Shown piece after piece: positions 9,753 to 19,822 of a DNA stretch of 64,000 nt; within the stretch, counting starts at the first letter, position 1; each line of letters begins with the position of its first letter. Both the position numbers and the translations under genes were made by a program. This stretch comes from Breviolum minutum Mf 1.05b.01 (Eukaryota > Sar > Dinophyceae > Suessiales > Symbiodiniaceae): NCBI GenBank assembly GCA_000507305.1, contig DF239295.1, forward strand, positions 158,959 through 222,958, read 5' to 3'. Below the pieces are notes generated by a model. The model saw only the letters and a list, made by a program, of their open reading frames with translations, was not told the DNA's origin and made no database searches.

Positions 9753-10102
9753 CTCAGCACAGTCGTTGGCCACGTTCAAGGGCACAGAGATGTCAATCAA
9801 CCTCCGAACTTTCTCAACATGCAGGGATTTTTTTGGGGGTGTGGTGCCGGTGATTGCCCCTTTCCAATGGCTGAAGAATGGGTGAAGAATGACTTGTCGC
9901 AACATCATCTTGCAACATACCATGTTGTTTTCACCCAACTTTGAACAACAAATGTCGCTTGGGATTGGTAGAAAAGAAACCTCGTGACCTCGTTGCAGGT
10001 ATTTGACAGTTGCCATTGGCTTCAAAGACACGAAAAACCCCACACCAACCTGACTCGTCAAGGAACAAAACTCCCAGCAACTCATTTGTTGCGACTTTTT
10101 TT
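9753..10102 (-). CDS. Gene 2, long exon (5'-most found)
   Basis: 350 nt from a GAAATTTGTCTCCAG acceptor to a strong GAG|GTAAAG donor. One frame is open throughout; parts of it read VKYLQRGHEVSFLPIPSDIC and VEKVRRLIDISVPLNVANDC. Exit phase 0 joins the exon at 9303-9395. The piece has several cysteines (SCWEFC, DICC, VCC). Internal methionines could also act as start sites, so this may be the first coding exon or an internal one. I do not recognise the product. Confidence 0.55.
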
Positions 10103-10126
10103 CTGGAGACAAATTTCATCCCATTT

Positions 10127-10219
10127 CGGATCCATGGGGCTGGCTAGTATATTTACCTACATTTAGCATAAAAAATCAACCAAATGTAGGTTCATATACC
10201 ATACATGGATCCTTAGGGT
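10127..10219 (-). repeat. Family C element
   Basis: Ends CGGATCCATGGGGCTGG and CATACATGGATCCTTAGGG, with AAAAATCAACCAAATGTAGG inside. Confidence 0.85.
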
Positions 10220-10329
10220 ATGTGACAGAAACCGCCTTAGTTTTAAACAAATACATAAAAACCTTGGATCATGGGCCATAATCATCTCCTAACAAGGCCA
10301 TATTTCCTTGGGGGTTGTGTCCCTTTAGT

Positions 10330-10490
10330 CAATGGTTGTTTCTGGTTCCCGTAATAGGTGGTAGGTGATATACATTGATATATAATCACCCAAGTGGCAA
10401 TATATAAGTGGTATATAAGTGGTATATACTGCCAATTGGTGATTATATCTTCACCTACCACCTAAAAAGGGAACCAGGAAACTCCGTTGA
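10330..10490 (+). repeat. Family I element (reference copy)
   Basis: Ends CAATGGTTGTTTCTGGTTCC and AAAGGGAACCAGGAAACTCC. The arms continue inward as GGTGGTAGGTGATATA / TTCACCTACCACC, with a repeated AGTGGTATATA in the loop. One of the longest hairpins in the window. The 10.5-11.0 kb stretch that follows is AT-rich and holds nothing I can name. Confidence 0.85.
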
Positions 10491-11021
10491 TTTAGATTCC
10501 CATGATTGGAGTCATCACGCCATGACTCTTTGGTTTTTTTCACCAAGCTCAAGCGACAAAAAACAAAACTCTCGGAGATTCTAACCCCCTACTAATATTA
10601 CCTACTACACTAATTAGGCTTGCTATCTTTTTTTCGGGGGGAAAAATGGGGTCCTACTTTTCATTTGAAACAATCTTGCACCAGTTGATATGGGGAATCT
10701 CCCATTTTTTGCCATTGAGTTTCATATTTATATCATACAGTGTATTGTTCCATATAAATGTAATGATATATCCTGCACAAATATTATAATATATCTTACA
10801 TTATGTTAAACGTATATTTACTATGATATGTAAAACATGTACATATCAAATGGATTGAACAAATCCTTGTTTCGGCATCGCCGGACTTTGGGATCTCCCA
10901 TAGGGCATCCAACATCAACTTTCGTTCCAAGTCTTGCAAGTCTGCGCCGTGGATGATGGGCACCTGTTCCGTGATTCGCCGTGTTTGGTGGCCAGGTTGG
11001 AAGATCTAAATATAAAATATA

Positions 11022-11130
11022 TATACCCTCCGGTAAAAAAACTCAGCAATGGAAAATCCCCATCTTGAATAGGAAATACATCTTCAAATGGTGGATTTTC
11101 CATTGCTATGTTAGATTACCGGAGTGTAAT
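11022..11130 (+). repeat. Family M element (reference copy)
   Basis: TA, then CCCTCCGGTAAA and AGCAATGGAAAATCCCCATC at the left; GGATTTTCCATTGCTATGTT and GATTACCGGAGTGTA at the right. GAATAGGAAATACATCTTC marks the loop. The TA flank and the CCCTCCG end resemble Stowaway-type MITEs. Confidence 0.9.
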
Positions 11131-11155
11131 ATTTGAGCTATGCCAATCAAAAGCT

Positions 11156-11303
11156 ATTTGAGCCACGAAAAAAACCTTATCACTTTCCATTATAATGGTT
11201 GATTAATAGGGATCCTTATAATGGTTCATTATAATCCCTGAATAACTGGCAGTATAATCCCCTATATAACCCAACCAACCAGGTTTCTTGTCATTGCTCA
11301 TTT
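11156..11303 (+). repeat. Family D element
   Basis: Starts ATTTGAGCCACGAAAAAAAC and ends CATTGCTCATTTG; the flanking ATTT is repeated on both sides. Confidence 0.85.
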
Positions 11304-11397
11304 GAACCTAGAACCCAACCGACCCCCTTTTAGGGGGGTTGATCTTCAATTTTATGGGTTGAATCTGCCAAAATATGGCTCATTTGGGTTCAAGGAA
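11304..11397 (+). repeat. Family J element
   Basis: Ends CCTAGAACCCAACCGACCC and CTCATTTGGGTTCAAGG, inside GGTTGATCTTCAATTTTATG. It abuts the D copy on its left. Confidence 0.85.
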
Positions 11398-11880
11398 TAT
11401 ACATATATATATATATATGGATCTATACATGGTCTATTTATGGTAACTTGGTTTAAAAGGGAATAGTAAATACAGTTCAAGATAAAAACGGACTAGCCTT
11501 TTGAAAGGCAGAGTATGTATATACTGTAAATATTTCAGATACAAGGAACTTACCATTTGATTTGCATTGAAGAAAAAAACGGTGAATCATCCAGCTGCTT
11601 ACCCTGTTCATCATGGTTTTGCTATAACGGAGAAGGCATACCAGGCATACATTCATATGTAGGGATACGACTTCAGCATAGCTTCATAAAGGTAGCTGGA
11701 CCTTCTTTTGGATCTTCACCAAACAACCGTGGAAGACATCCGGTAAACTCACCAGTTGAGGTGCCTAAATTAGGATTTTGCCGGCGCCTTGCTACCAGTA
11801 GCTGTGAAGGTCACATCAGACTGTCGGATGATGTCCATCATCTGATCCTCGGCATCAACGATGGGGTGGGTGCAAGAAGC

Positions 11881-11990
11881 ATCCCTCCCTGAAACTAACG
11901 AATTGCACCTGAAAATTGGCCGAAACCCAAAGGGAAAGTAGTCTTCCAACCATCAAATTTCAGGCGCTATGTTAGTTTCAGGAAGGGTAA
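11881..11990 (+). repeat. Family B element
   Basis: ATCCCTCCCTGAAACTAACG at the left, GCTATGTTAGTTTCAGGAAG at the right, with CGAAACCCAAAGGGAAAGTA and CTTCCAACCATC inside. A half copy ending GTTAGTTTCAGGGAGTGTG follows at about 12000-12090. Confidence 0.85.
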
Positions 11991-12339
11991 TCATAAACTA
12001 TGGTTGGAAGATGACTTTCCGGATATAGGATGCAATATATGCAATATTTTCTTTTCAGGTGCTTTTGCTGTTAGTTTCAGGGAGTGTGTACTTCAATGCA
12101 TCTACTGTAAACACTTTAGAAATAAAGGACGATGTAAAAAAGCAACATGCGGAAACTCAGAACTGAGTTTGAGTCGTGATAAACGAGACAATTTGTTCAT
12201 TAATTGGTACTATTGAAATGTAAACTTGCACTTACACTTCAAAAGAACAGCTTGCATTGTAATTCCTAGCCATCTCAACCCTATCCAGACTTAGGCATAT
12301 GAGTCATAAAGTTCTTTACCCCAATAGACCTGACATGCC

Positions 12340-12452
12340 CTAGGGATCCTGGCTCACCTTCTGAGAATGGTTTCATGGAACCCAAAAACCTTGCGTTTCG
12401 TTTCGGTGATAAGAAACATCATCCTCTGACGTTCGGTTTCGCCAGGATCCCA
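12340..12452 (+). repeat. Family U element
   Basis: CCCTAGGGATCCTGGCTCAC, GAGAATGGTTTCATGGAACC and a right end CGCCAGGATCCC. A second copy lies at 34174. Confidence 0.7.
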
Positions 12453-12559
12453 TCCGGGATGAATCGAACGTAGCCATTGCCGAGGAACCATTGGTGCCAC
12501 CGTGGCATTGCCACCACCACGGTTTTTGACCTTGGATTGGGGATGGTCACTCGGGCCCC

Positions 12560-12682
12560 ACTTGGATGTCCCAGAAAGTTAGTAAATGGTTAGTACGTGG
12601 GTTATAACCTGCCTATAAATGGGGTATATTGGGGTTATAACCAACTCACTAACCATTTACTATCTTCCTGGGACATCCAAGT
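12560..12682 (+). repeat. Family F element (reference copy)
   Basis: Nearly perfect hairpin: CACTTGGATGTCCCAG and GTTAGTAAATGGTTAGTACG pair with CACTAACCATTTACT and CTGGGACATCCAAGTA. Usually flanked by TA, so intact copies begin GTACTTGG and end CATCCAAG. Confidence 0.9.
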
Positions 12683-12754
12683 AGGAATCTTTATGGTGTT
12701 GTCCCTCCCAAAGAAGACCTTATACTGAAAATCCCGATGTTTTTTTACCGAGGT

Positions 12755-12836
12755 TGCTGGGATGGTGCTAAAACCTTGTAAATATTGGGATAAGCTACCA
12801 ACCTCAACTGGTTGGCCGGATTTCTTCCATCAACAG
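12755..12836 (+). repeat. Family H element, left end decayed
   Basis: CTACCAACCTCAACTGGTTG and GGATTTCTTCCATCAACAG are intact; the left GTTGATGG arm is missing. Confidence 0.7.
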
Positions 12837-12949
12837 TACCATCCATGTATGTATGGTATATTCACCACTATTCACCAAATTTCAAAGATCCATGCATTGC
12901 CAAAAAGCAGAAACACTTACAGTACACCTACCGACCTTAAAAGGGGATA

Positions 12950-13165
12950 GCCCGAGGAAACGCCTCGTTTTTCCTCGTTTGCTCATCACGATTTGCACAG
13001 CCCAGTTGTTGTTTGGTTATCATGGGGTGTGCACTTTGTTTTGTTAAAGATTATTACATGATATTGGTTACATTACAACCGCCAAAAGTACATGAAGGAT
13101 CCATAACCAAAGCCAACAATATGTTTTTCGATACAACAAGATTCCACGGCCCAGTTCCGAAAACC
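12950..13165. repeat. Family W dispersed repeat
   Basis: CGTTTGCTCATCACGATTTG, GCACAGCCCAG, GTGTGCACTTTGTTTTGTT, CATGAAGGATCCATAACC and AAGCCAACAATATG recur with small changes at 19708-19822 and in part at 21490-21550. Both strands are open in places, so it could be a duplicated exon or a decayed element; I cannot tell which. Confidence 0.6.
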
Positions 13166-13434
13166 CAAATTCCAGATTGCCGTCCGAGAAACCATATCAT
13201 CCTCCAAGACTTCTTGGGCTTTCTCGACTGAACGATTCACCAAGGTCACCTTTTGCAACCAAATTCACAAGGCCCGGAAGAAACAACCATCCCACAGATT
13301 CACAGATGCGTTGTTTATGTATGAAAATAGTTACATGACTGGTTTCAATGTATGGTAAATTCAAATGTATGGTGAATCTATGGTAAATGTATAGTAATGA
13401 AATGTATTGTAAATGTATGGTAAATATTCCAATG

Positions 13435-13812
13435 TCAATGTCTCGTTTCTCCCATCGTTTTTTGACTATCAAAAAAAAGCTTGGACATTTTGAAATCATC
13501 ATGTAGGCTATGTCTACACAATGTCTTCAGCCATTTCGGACCATCAAACAACAGTTGACATGTTTTTCTTAGACAAATAGGAAAGTAATCCACGAATCTG
13601 GTTTGATTCATGGCTAAATAAAAAAAGGGCGTCTGGAAACGCACTGGATCTGGTTGACCATCACCCTTGCCTTGATCTCTGGATGCTTGCTGAACAGCGC
13701 CAAAAGCAACAGCCTTCGCTGGCTGGTTGGAGAACTCTCGGCCGGTTGGAGTTGGGTCACCAGCCGAACAAACAAGTAGAAGTTTGGGGATTTCTTTAGT
13801 GGGTGAATACAT
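13435..13812 (-). CDS. Candidate coding region, protein unknown
   Basis: A 125-codon minus-strand frame. The upstream half is the more convincing part and reads SAGDPTPTGREFSNQPAKAV, then AFGAVQQASRDQGKGDGQPD. Candidate donors lie within it and splice boundaries were not fixed. It may be one exon or two. Confidence 0.3.
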   Translation of the reverse strand: MYSPTKEIPKLLLVCSAGDPTPTGREFSNQPAKAVAFGAVQQASRDQGKGDGQPDPVRFQTPFFYLAMNQTRFVDYFPICLRKTCQLLFDGPKWLKTLCRHSLHDDFKMSKLFFDSQKTMGETRH

Positions 13813-14017
13813 GCTCCCGCATGTATAAGGGGGTGGTGCTTGTTCTATATAACACCCCCCTGTTTTTCTAAAACAAGTCGATCAGCATGTTTTCAACCCG
13901 GTCTTTTTTTTTGACCTTTTTGGGGATGCTAGTAAGATTAAAGACAAAAAATATGCTTTCGATAAGTCACATCGATCATTTATTTCGTTAAGATCTTCAC
14001 ACATTACCTGATAAATA

Positions 14018-14604
14018 ATGAAAGGTTGGGGGCTGCGCTGTGTGAACAGTATGGGATATGTTAAGTATTTTGTTTCGCGAAGGGTTCAATTGGGGCCCCA
14101 TTTTTCGTTTGCGAAAAAACCATGTTTGGTGGGAATCAAACTTGATGCAGATTCCTATGGTAATTTTGAGGGATGTTCCCTGTCCAACCAGTTGAAAATG
14201 TTCACTGAATCAACTATTGGACCGTCATTTTATTGTCTCCATGGAGACTTAAGTCACTTCAAGACATGTGCAGCACTAAAGTTGTAAAGTTTGACATGGA
14301 ACCTGGGGTCATTGTAGACAAGCAAGTTGCAACAACACATCTATTCAAATGTTTGGAATCAATACCTAATTGCCCTTATCGGCTTAGTCGGTATGGTTTA
14401 TCGACGGAACATGTTTGGGAAAGAAACTGGGCTGATGTGCTTGCCTTCGGATTATCTTCAGTATCTTCTTGCAAGTTCAAAAAGACAATGCAGGACGTTT
14501 TCCCTGATGTGTCGTACACTCTTTCTATTTGCGGTAAACATGTATATATATATATACAAAATATCTATACGTACATACTTCATAGAACTGTTGGCTACGA
14601 TTAA
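14018..14604 (+). other. Overlapping open frames, coding status unclear
   Basis: Two plus-strand frames of 123 and 138 codons overlap at 14233-14743 and a third of 89 codons precedes them. No splice signals, homology or element boundary favours one. Recorded because no element covers the stretch. Confidence 0.2.
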
Positions 14605-14964
14605 TTTTGGCTTCTCTTCGTTGGTGGCTAGTTACTGCTTGCAGCATGTGAATGCACCTTCATGGCCCCTGCAGACCTCACATCTTGATTGCACCTGCTG
14701 TTACTGTGATCATCTAACGTCTACAAGATTTATATGTATATAAATATTATACTACACGCTATAAACATCTACAAACCATCAGAATCGACTAATTACTAGT
14801 CAGACACAAAAAAAAACAATGAACAATTCACACCATTCACCTGAATCAAACAAAGTTTTCTGCTCTTCTACACCACCTGAAATCTAACATGGCTACCTCA
14901 AAATAGCCATGTTTTGAAAGGAGATACATTTCCAAAAAACCCATCATTTTTGGTAGTTATTTGA

Positions 14965-15063
14965 AAGGATCCATGGGACTGGTATATGTACCTACATGAA
15001 TGGTTGATTTTTATGTTTTTGTTTCATGTAGGTAAATATACCAGCCCCATGGATCCCATGGGT
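14965..15063 (+). repeat. Family C element
   Basis: AAGGATCCATGGGACTGGTA at the left pairs with ATACCAGCCCCATGGATCCC at the right; loop GGTTGATTTTTATG. Confidence 0.9.
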
Positions 15064-15371
15064 ATGTTATGACTTTCAGACTCTTCCTACCGCCCAACGT
15101 TCCACCTGGACATCTTTCCTGCCCCGATGATGCACACCTCAGGTCTCAGGTCTCTTCGGGCGAAATTTTTTTGGAAGCAAAGAAGGGCAAAGCCATAGGG
15201 AAATACCCAAAAAACAGCCGTGTCAGTGTATATATATATATATATTATTTACGTATATATCTATGTGCAAATTACAATTTTTCATATAATTCCTAAATTC
15301 TTGAATTTGTGGGGAGTTTCGGGAGATTCCCTTACTAAACCACCATTTGGGGTGACTTGGCTGAGGTCGCT

Positions 15372-15464
15372 ATAATATATATATATAATATATAATATAT
15401 ATATATAATATACATAATATATATATATAATATATATATATACATATATATATATACATATTAA
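15372..15464. repeat. TA-rich simple repeat
   Basis: Imperfect TATA tract immediately inside a fragment that shares GATTCCCTTACTAAAC and GGTCGCTATAAT with family T-like sequence. Confidence 0.85.
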
Positions 15465-15555
15465 AAAAACACAACTTTTAGATTGGTGCTTGTTTACCAC
15501 TTTTTCATGATATCCTGGATGACATCTTTGTCTTCAATGGGAAACCACTCAAGAT

Positions 15556-15669
15556 ACTCCCCCGAAATTTAGCATGGAACCTGAAAATGATGGTTTCCAA
15601 GTTCGGAATCTCCGAATTTCCAGGGACTTCTTTTCAGGTTCCATATTTCCATGTTAAATTTCAGGGGTG
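15556..15669 (+). repeat. Family N element
   Basis: CTCCCCCGAAATTTAGCATG at the left, CATGTTAAATTTCAGGGGTG at the right, with GGAACCTGAAAATGATGG and TTCAGGTTCCAT as the inner arms. Confidence 0.8.
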
Positions 15670-15690
15670 TAGATAAAAACAGATAGATAA

Positions 15691-15797
15691 ACTACTTGGT
15701 GGTTTCAACCCATCTGAAAAATATGAGTCAAATTGGATCATTTCCCCCAATATATATAGGTATGAAAATAAAAAATATTTGAGTTGCCACCACCCAG
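15691..15797 (+). repeat. Family A element
   Basis: Ends ACTTGGTGGTTTC and GTTGCCACCACCCAG; begins about 20 bp after the family N copy. Confidence 0.9.
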
Positions 15798-16310
15798 TAA
15801 AAGCATCTTTGAAACTTGGAAACCGCCAACCCCCCAAGGATTGGTTCCATATATGTGCCAGGCTGCCGAAGCCCAAAAACTCCATGTTTTAGCCCTGCAG
15901 TTTTGTCATTTCATGAACCACACAGGATGGACACGACAAATAATTCTTACAACAGCTTATAGAGATGCAAAAGGATTCAAAATGTCTTTAATATACAAAC
16001 ATGTGTATGTACAATGTATGTATATAAAGATATATATGCTTCAAACAAAAAGGCCTAGAAGCAACAATCCTGATACCATGAAAAACAACTAAGGCTCACA
16101 TCCAAGTGTTGAGTCCCAATTTGGCACAAAGGCTCCCCGCGTTGAGCTTGCTGGCAGGTTTCCTCAAATCTTGCATGGCCCTGTCAGCGAAGAACTGTGG
16201 ATTAGCTTTATTGTTGGATAAGGATGGTATAACAACGTTTGAGAGGAGTTGATGTAATCCGTGATATTCCATGATATTCTTTGATCCTCATGACTATGTA
16301 TACCCATAGC

Positions 16311-16392
16311 ATCCATGTATGGTATATTTGCCTACATTTGGTTGATTTTTATGGTAAATGTAGGTAAATATACCATACATGGATGCTATGGG
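16311..16392 (+). repeat. Family C element
   Basis: TACCCATAGCATCCATGTAT pairs with ATACATGGATGCTATGGG, almost perfect arms. Confidence 0.9.
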
Positions 16393-16531
16393 ATATATGT
16401 GTATCTATAATATACGATGATGGATTCTACTGTATTAACCATCCACTCGTTCATACCTCAAACGACGCCCACAAAAAACCGCTGCCTCGACATCATCAGT
16501 TCCACCGCAGCACTTGAAACTGAGACTGAAC

Positions 16532-16652
16532 CTGTTGATGTTTCAGAAATCCGGCGATCACCACCTGGGATGTACAAAACCCCCTGTAAATAATGCGATT
16601 AAACATCGATAAACTACCTATGAACTGGTGCAGGATTTCTTCCAATCAAGAG
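16532..16652 (+). repeat. Family H element (reference copy)
   Basis: CTGTTGATGTTTCAGAAATC and CGGCGATCACCACCTGGGAT at the left; GGTGCAGGATTTCTTCCAAT at the right. Confidence 0.8.
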
Positions 16653-16821
16653 TATGTCCATATTTCACATAAAGATGCTTGAAACATTTGATTGATGCTT
16701 TGACTCTCATTGCGTCTGCCTTCAAATTGCGGTGGCTCAAATCCATGGGTTTCTACTAAAACGATTCATGCCCCAAAGGTTTTTTTTCAGGTGGGGAGGT
16801 CGCTACTTTTGAGACACAGCC

Positions 16822-16946
16822 ACTACTGGGATGTCCATGGTACTTAGTAAATGGATTATAACCCCGTTATAAGTAGGTTATAAGCCCCGTTAATAGATTA
16901 TAAACCAACTTACTAACTAGTTACTAACTTCCATGGCCACCCCAGT
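16822..16946 (+). repeat. Family R element
   Basis: TACTGGGATGTCCATGGTAC at the left, ACTTCCATGGCCACCCCAGTA at the right, with stem ends AGTAAATGGATTATAACC and relatives. A relative of family F. From 16950 to 17490 I see no supportable gene. Confidence 0.85.
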
Positions 16947-17495
16947 ATGTGAACTGATACATCACATTTGTTCAGGTCATATCATATAAAAACTTCTTCA
17001 AAACAACGAGATTCTGAAGGTATGCACTAAAACAGTTTGGTCAAGTGCCACACTGTTTTTGAATCACGTTCAGTATTACCTACCTCATAACGTCCTTGTT
17101 TTCAGTGATGGTCTCTAGTCTCTTGTTGCAGTCTGCAGCTCAAGCCGGAGCTTTTTCAACTCAAAATCAGATGACGTGAAACCGATCTCTTCAGTTTTAT
17201 TGATAAGCCTCCTGTTGATCACATTAGAGCTGTGACTTAGGAAAAAAGAATAGCCGATCTTCAATGTTTATCTTCAATCCCTAGACATCCAGTCATATTC
17301 TTAGAGAATGATTGGGGTGTTAAATCACCTCCTCAGCATAATATTCAGGTTCCATTCTCAGAAGGTACTTGGATCTCTAGGCAATGTTTATTTCAGCAAT
17401 AGCATTGGTCTTTTTCGGACCATTCCAAGGTTTATGGCCTAATTCCAACTCAGAACAAATATGAGTGAAAAAAAGGCACGTGCGCGTCTTCCTAA

Positions 17496-17599
17496 CCCAT
17501 ACCATCCATGGGACTGGTATATTTACTGACATGGATTCCGTTGATTTGTATGGTTTTCATGTAGGTATATAAATACAACATACATGGATGCTATGGGTA
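17496..17599 (+). repeat. Family C element
   Basis: ACCATCCATGGGACTGGTAT at the left, ACATACATGGATGCTATGGG at the right. Confidence 0.85.
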
Positions 17600-17717
17600 T
17601 TATCAATACACAAACTTTATTCCCATTTCCTGGTAAATGATAAATGACTCATTCGTAAAAACCAACAAAACTCAACCGTGTCCTGCGCAAGGAAATCCAC
17701 CCTCTCCCAAGTCCCAC

Positions 17718-17812
17718 CTTTTCCAATCTTGGTTCGGCTGCGGACCAATTTTCCCATACGGATCCTCAATTTCCGAAACGGCCGGCCCCAGGAGGTATGT
17801 GGTGTGTCATGG
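17718..17812 (-). CDS. Candidate internal exon, protein unknown
   Basis: 95 nt between a weak acceptor (GTGGATAG) and a strong GAAAAG|GTGGGA donor. The frame includes HDTPHTSWGRPFRKLRIRMG and ends RTKIGK, rich in arginine and lysine. The plus strand is open too. It lies just below gene 3 and may belong to a further gene. Confidence 0.35.
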
Positions 17813-18031
17813 CTATCCACGTTATATGATTTTATTTGCGAATGGTCACCCTATGCTGAATAGATCTTGATAATCTTGATAGGTTTCAGATTATGATGTG
17901 GAGATGGTTGACTCTTTGAAAAAAAGTGATATCTTATACGGGTCAGCTGCTCATCACGAAGAACCACCCCAGCTGTCTGTGCCTGGAGATTTCTACAACA
18001 AAATCACACATAATTCACAATAAGATTACAT

Positions 18032-18097
18032 CTATAACCATCCCTTGGCAAAGGAATGGAGGTAATGAACTAGCAACGCATCTAGACAATCAACAAT
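18032..18097 (-). CDS. Gene 3, terminal exon
   Basis: 66 nt in phase 0, ending in TAG. It starts directly at the edge of a family T element (TTTGGCCAG acceptor) and reads IVDCLDALLVHYLHSFAKGW, then L and stop. Joined to the preceding exon the reading frame is kept and a hydrophobic stretch spans the junction, which suggests a membrane segment near the C-terminus. Confidence 0.6.
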   Translation of the reverse strand: MVDCLDALLVHYLHSFAKGWL

Positions 18098-18217
18098 CTG
18101 GCCAAAGTAGAATATTTCACCAACCTAGATGTCCCTGAAACAAGGGGATTTCCCGAAACCTCAGCTACCGAAATTGAGGTGAAAACTCGTGTGAGGTCGC
18201 CATAATTTGACCAGGAC
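18098..18217 (-). repeat. Family T element acting as a gene 3 intron
   Basis: On the minus strand it runs from CCTGGTCAAATTATGGCGAC to TTTGGCCAG. Terminal inverted repeat CTGG(T/C)CAAATTAT. The predicted intron, 18098-18211, is the element with GT from GGTCAAAT and AG from GGCCAG. Internal GAGGTTTCGGGAAATCCCC and CTTGTTTCAGGG are shared with the copy at 36844. Confidence 0.8.
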
Positions 18218-18278
18218 AATGGCAGAAACAAAAGCAGCCCAGGTGCAGTCAAATAAACGGCAAAGCATTTGGGATGGC
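18212..18278 (-). CDS. Gene 3, internal exon
   Basis: 67 nt. Acceptor CCTGAAAATAG, one base that completes an arginine codon, then PSQMLCRLFDCTWAAFVSAI and VL, ending exactly at the family T donor GTCAAAT. Hydrophobic, with three cysteines counting the next exon. Confidence 0.6.
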
Positions 18279-18397
18279 CTATTTTCAGGTGCTATTTCTA
18301 GTTTTAGGGATTGTACATCTTTTAATATACGGATATAGTACCTAAATTGAAAAAGCCTCACAGTTCCCTAAAGTTTCTTACGTTTGACAACAGTCAC

Positions 18398-18580
18398 CTT
18401 TCTCCAATCCAAAAAGGTCCATCAACAGGGCCGGAAGAGAGCCATGTGTTCCCCCACGCGGCGTTCAACATCTTTGCTACGATCTTGCCACCCGACCTAA
18501 GTGACAACCATGTTTCAGTGAAGCGTGAGACATGGGGATTTGGGACGTTTGAGGTAAAACCCGCTTTCCAGCTTGCCAAT
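18398..18580 (-). CDS. Gene 3, exon (5'-most found)
   Basis: 183 nt from a GAATACTCAG acceptor to a strong GAGAAAG|GTGACT donor. The frame includes LASWKAGFTSNVPNPHVSRF, then LSLRSGGKIVAKMLNAAWGN, ending GPFWIGE plus two bases that combine with the next exon. Rich in tryptophan. The plus strand has a 104-codon frame here, but only the minus reading is compatible with the splice chain. Product not recognised. Confidence 0.6.
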
Positions 18581-19378
18581 CTGAGTATTCAGGCCGAAAA
18601 TGAAAAGGAAAGGCAAACAAACGTCTCCCCACCACCATTTTTGCGAGGGGCGAGCTGTTGATCTTAGGAAGCGTTTCGCAAAAATTGAGATGGTAGAAGG
18701 GTCCAACTATGGTTCAATCTTCACTTCTCGTCTGCAGCAAACAAGTCTTTGATTGGAGCTATTTTTACGAAACCAACAAAGTTGGTTTGGCTCCTCTTTT
18801 GGAGACTCTTTCATATTATGTGATTGGACAAGTCATTGTCGAGCGCCATGTTTTTTGTGTTCATACGTATTTCTACAATGACATCGGGTGTATATCAAAG
18901 AATACAATCTGTGTATCTCAAACCTGAGTTGCATAAATACCTTGTATACGCATTAAACACAAACTTGAATTGAAACTTTTCATAGATTCATTTGTTTTTA
19001 AATAACTTCTCATCCGATCACTTCAGATTACCATAGATTACCCATCACACTTATAGCCACCTGTTGTTGGGGTGATGTATGGTTGACCGGAATGATAGAC
19101 AGCCTTGAGTTGAGCTTCATCTCAGGGGGAACCCCAATATTTTGTCGACTGCCCAACATGGGGGCGATCTCAAGAACAAAATCAACATCCCCATACCTAA
19201 TACATGTATGGTATATTTACAACACCAGCTAGTGGAGAGATCATTGACTTACCCCCCTGAGTCAACTCCAAGCACCCCAGACCCGGCCACAGGAGTCTCC
19301 TCGGAGATTTTTTGGATGCAATGCCTGAGGCTGAGGCCGGCCGGGGTGAAAAAACTATTATGGCCGAAAATAAATAGG

Positions 19379-19459
19379 TAACTGGGGGTTATAACTTATA
19401 ACCCTAATTATAGGTTGTTATAATAACTCCATTATTAACTAGTAGGGGGCCCACCTTGT
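19379..19459 (+). repeat. Family Q element
   Basis: GTAACTGGGGGTTATAACTT, then CTAGTAGGGGGCCCACCTTG at the right; shares AGGGGGCCCACCTTGTA with 36671-36788. It abuts a family A copy. The stretch 18600-19375 holds no gene I can support. Confidence 0.65.
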
Positions 19460-19578
19460 AGTTGGTGGTTGTTTACCAACCCATCTGAGAAATAGCATAT
19501 GCGCAGTAGTCAAATTGGCAGATCATTTCCACAATTTTCGGGGTGACCAAACTGAAAACATTTGAAACCAACACCTAG
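19458..19578 (+). repeat. Family A element
   Basis: GTAGTTGGTGGTTG at the left, AACCAACACCTAG at the right, slightly enlarged internally. Confidence 0.85.
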
Positions 19579-19627
19579 TTGCTTGGGTTTTTGTGAAACA
19601 AGTCACATGATTTTCTGGTTGGTTACA

Positions 19628-19722
19628 TTCCCTCAAACTAACAGCAAGTTGGCCCCTGAACATGGGCCGAAACCCAAACGGAGCCATTGTCAGGTGCAAT
19701 TTGTTTGTTTCATGGAGGCTAT
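19628..19722 (+). repeat. Family B element, diverged
   Basis: ATTCCCTCAAACTAACAGC, GGGCCGAAACCCAAACGG and GTTTGTTTCATGGAGG match the family in order. Confidence 0.6.
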
Positions 19723-19822
19723 CATTGTGTGCACTTTTTGTTCAAGATATTGTAGATGAAGGATCAAGAACCAAAACGTCCAACAATGTAATGCAGAGAC
19801 ACAAAGACATTCCATATGACTA
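19708..19822. repeat. Family W dispersed repeat, second copy
   Basis: GTGTGCACTTTTTGTT, GATGAAGGATCAAGAACC and GTCCAACAATGTA match 13030-13130. Copies differ by a three-base insertion in the middle. The region 19830-21010 has no supportable gene or element apart from TA-rich runs at about 20550-20590. Confidence 0.6.
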
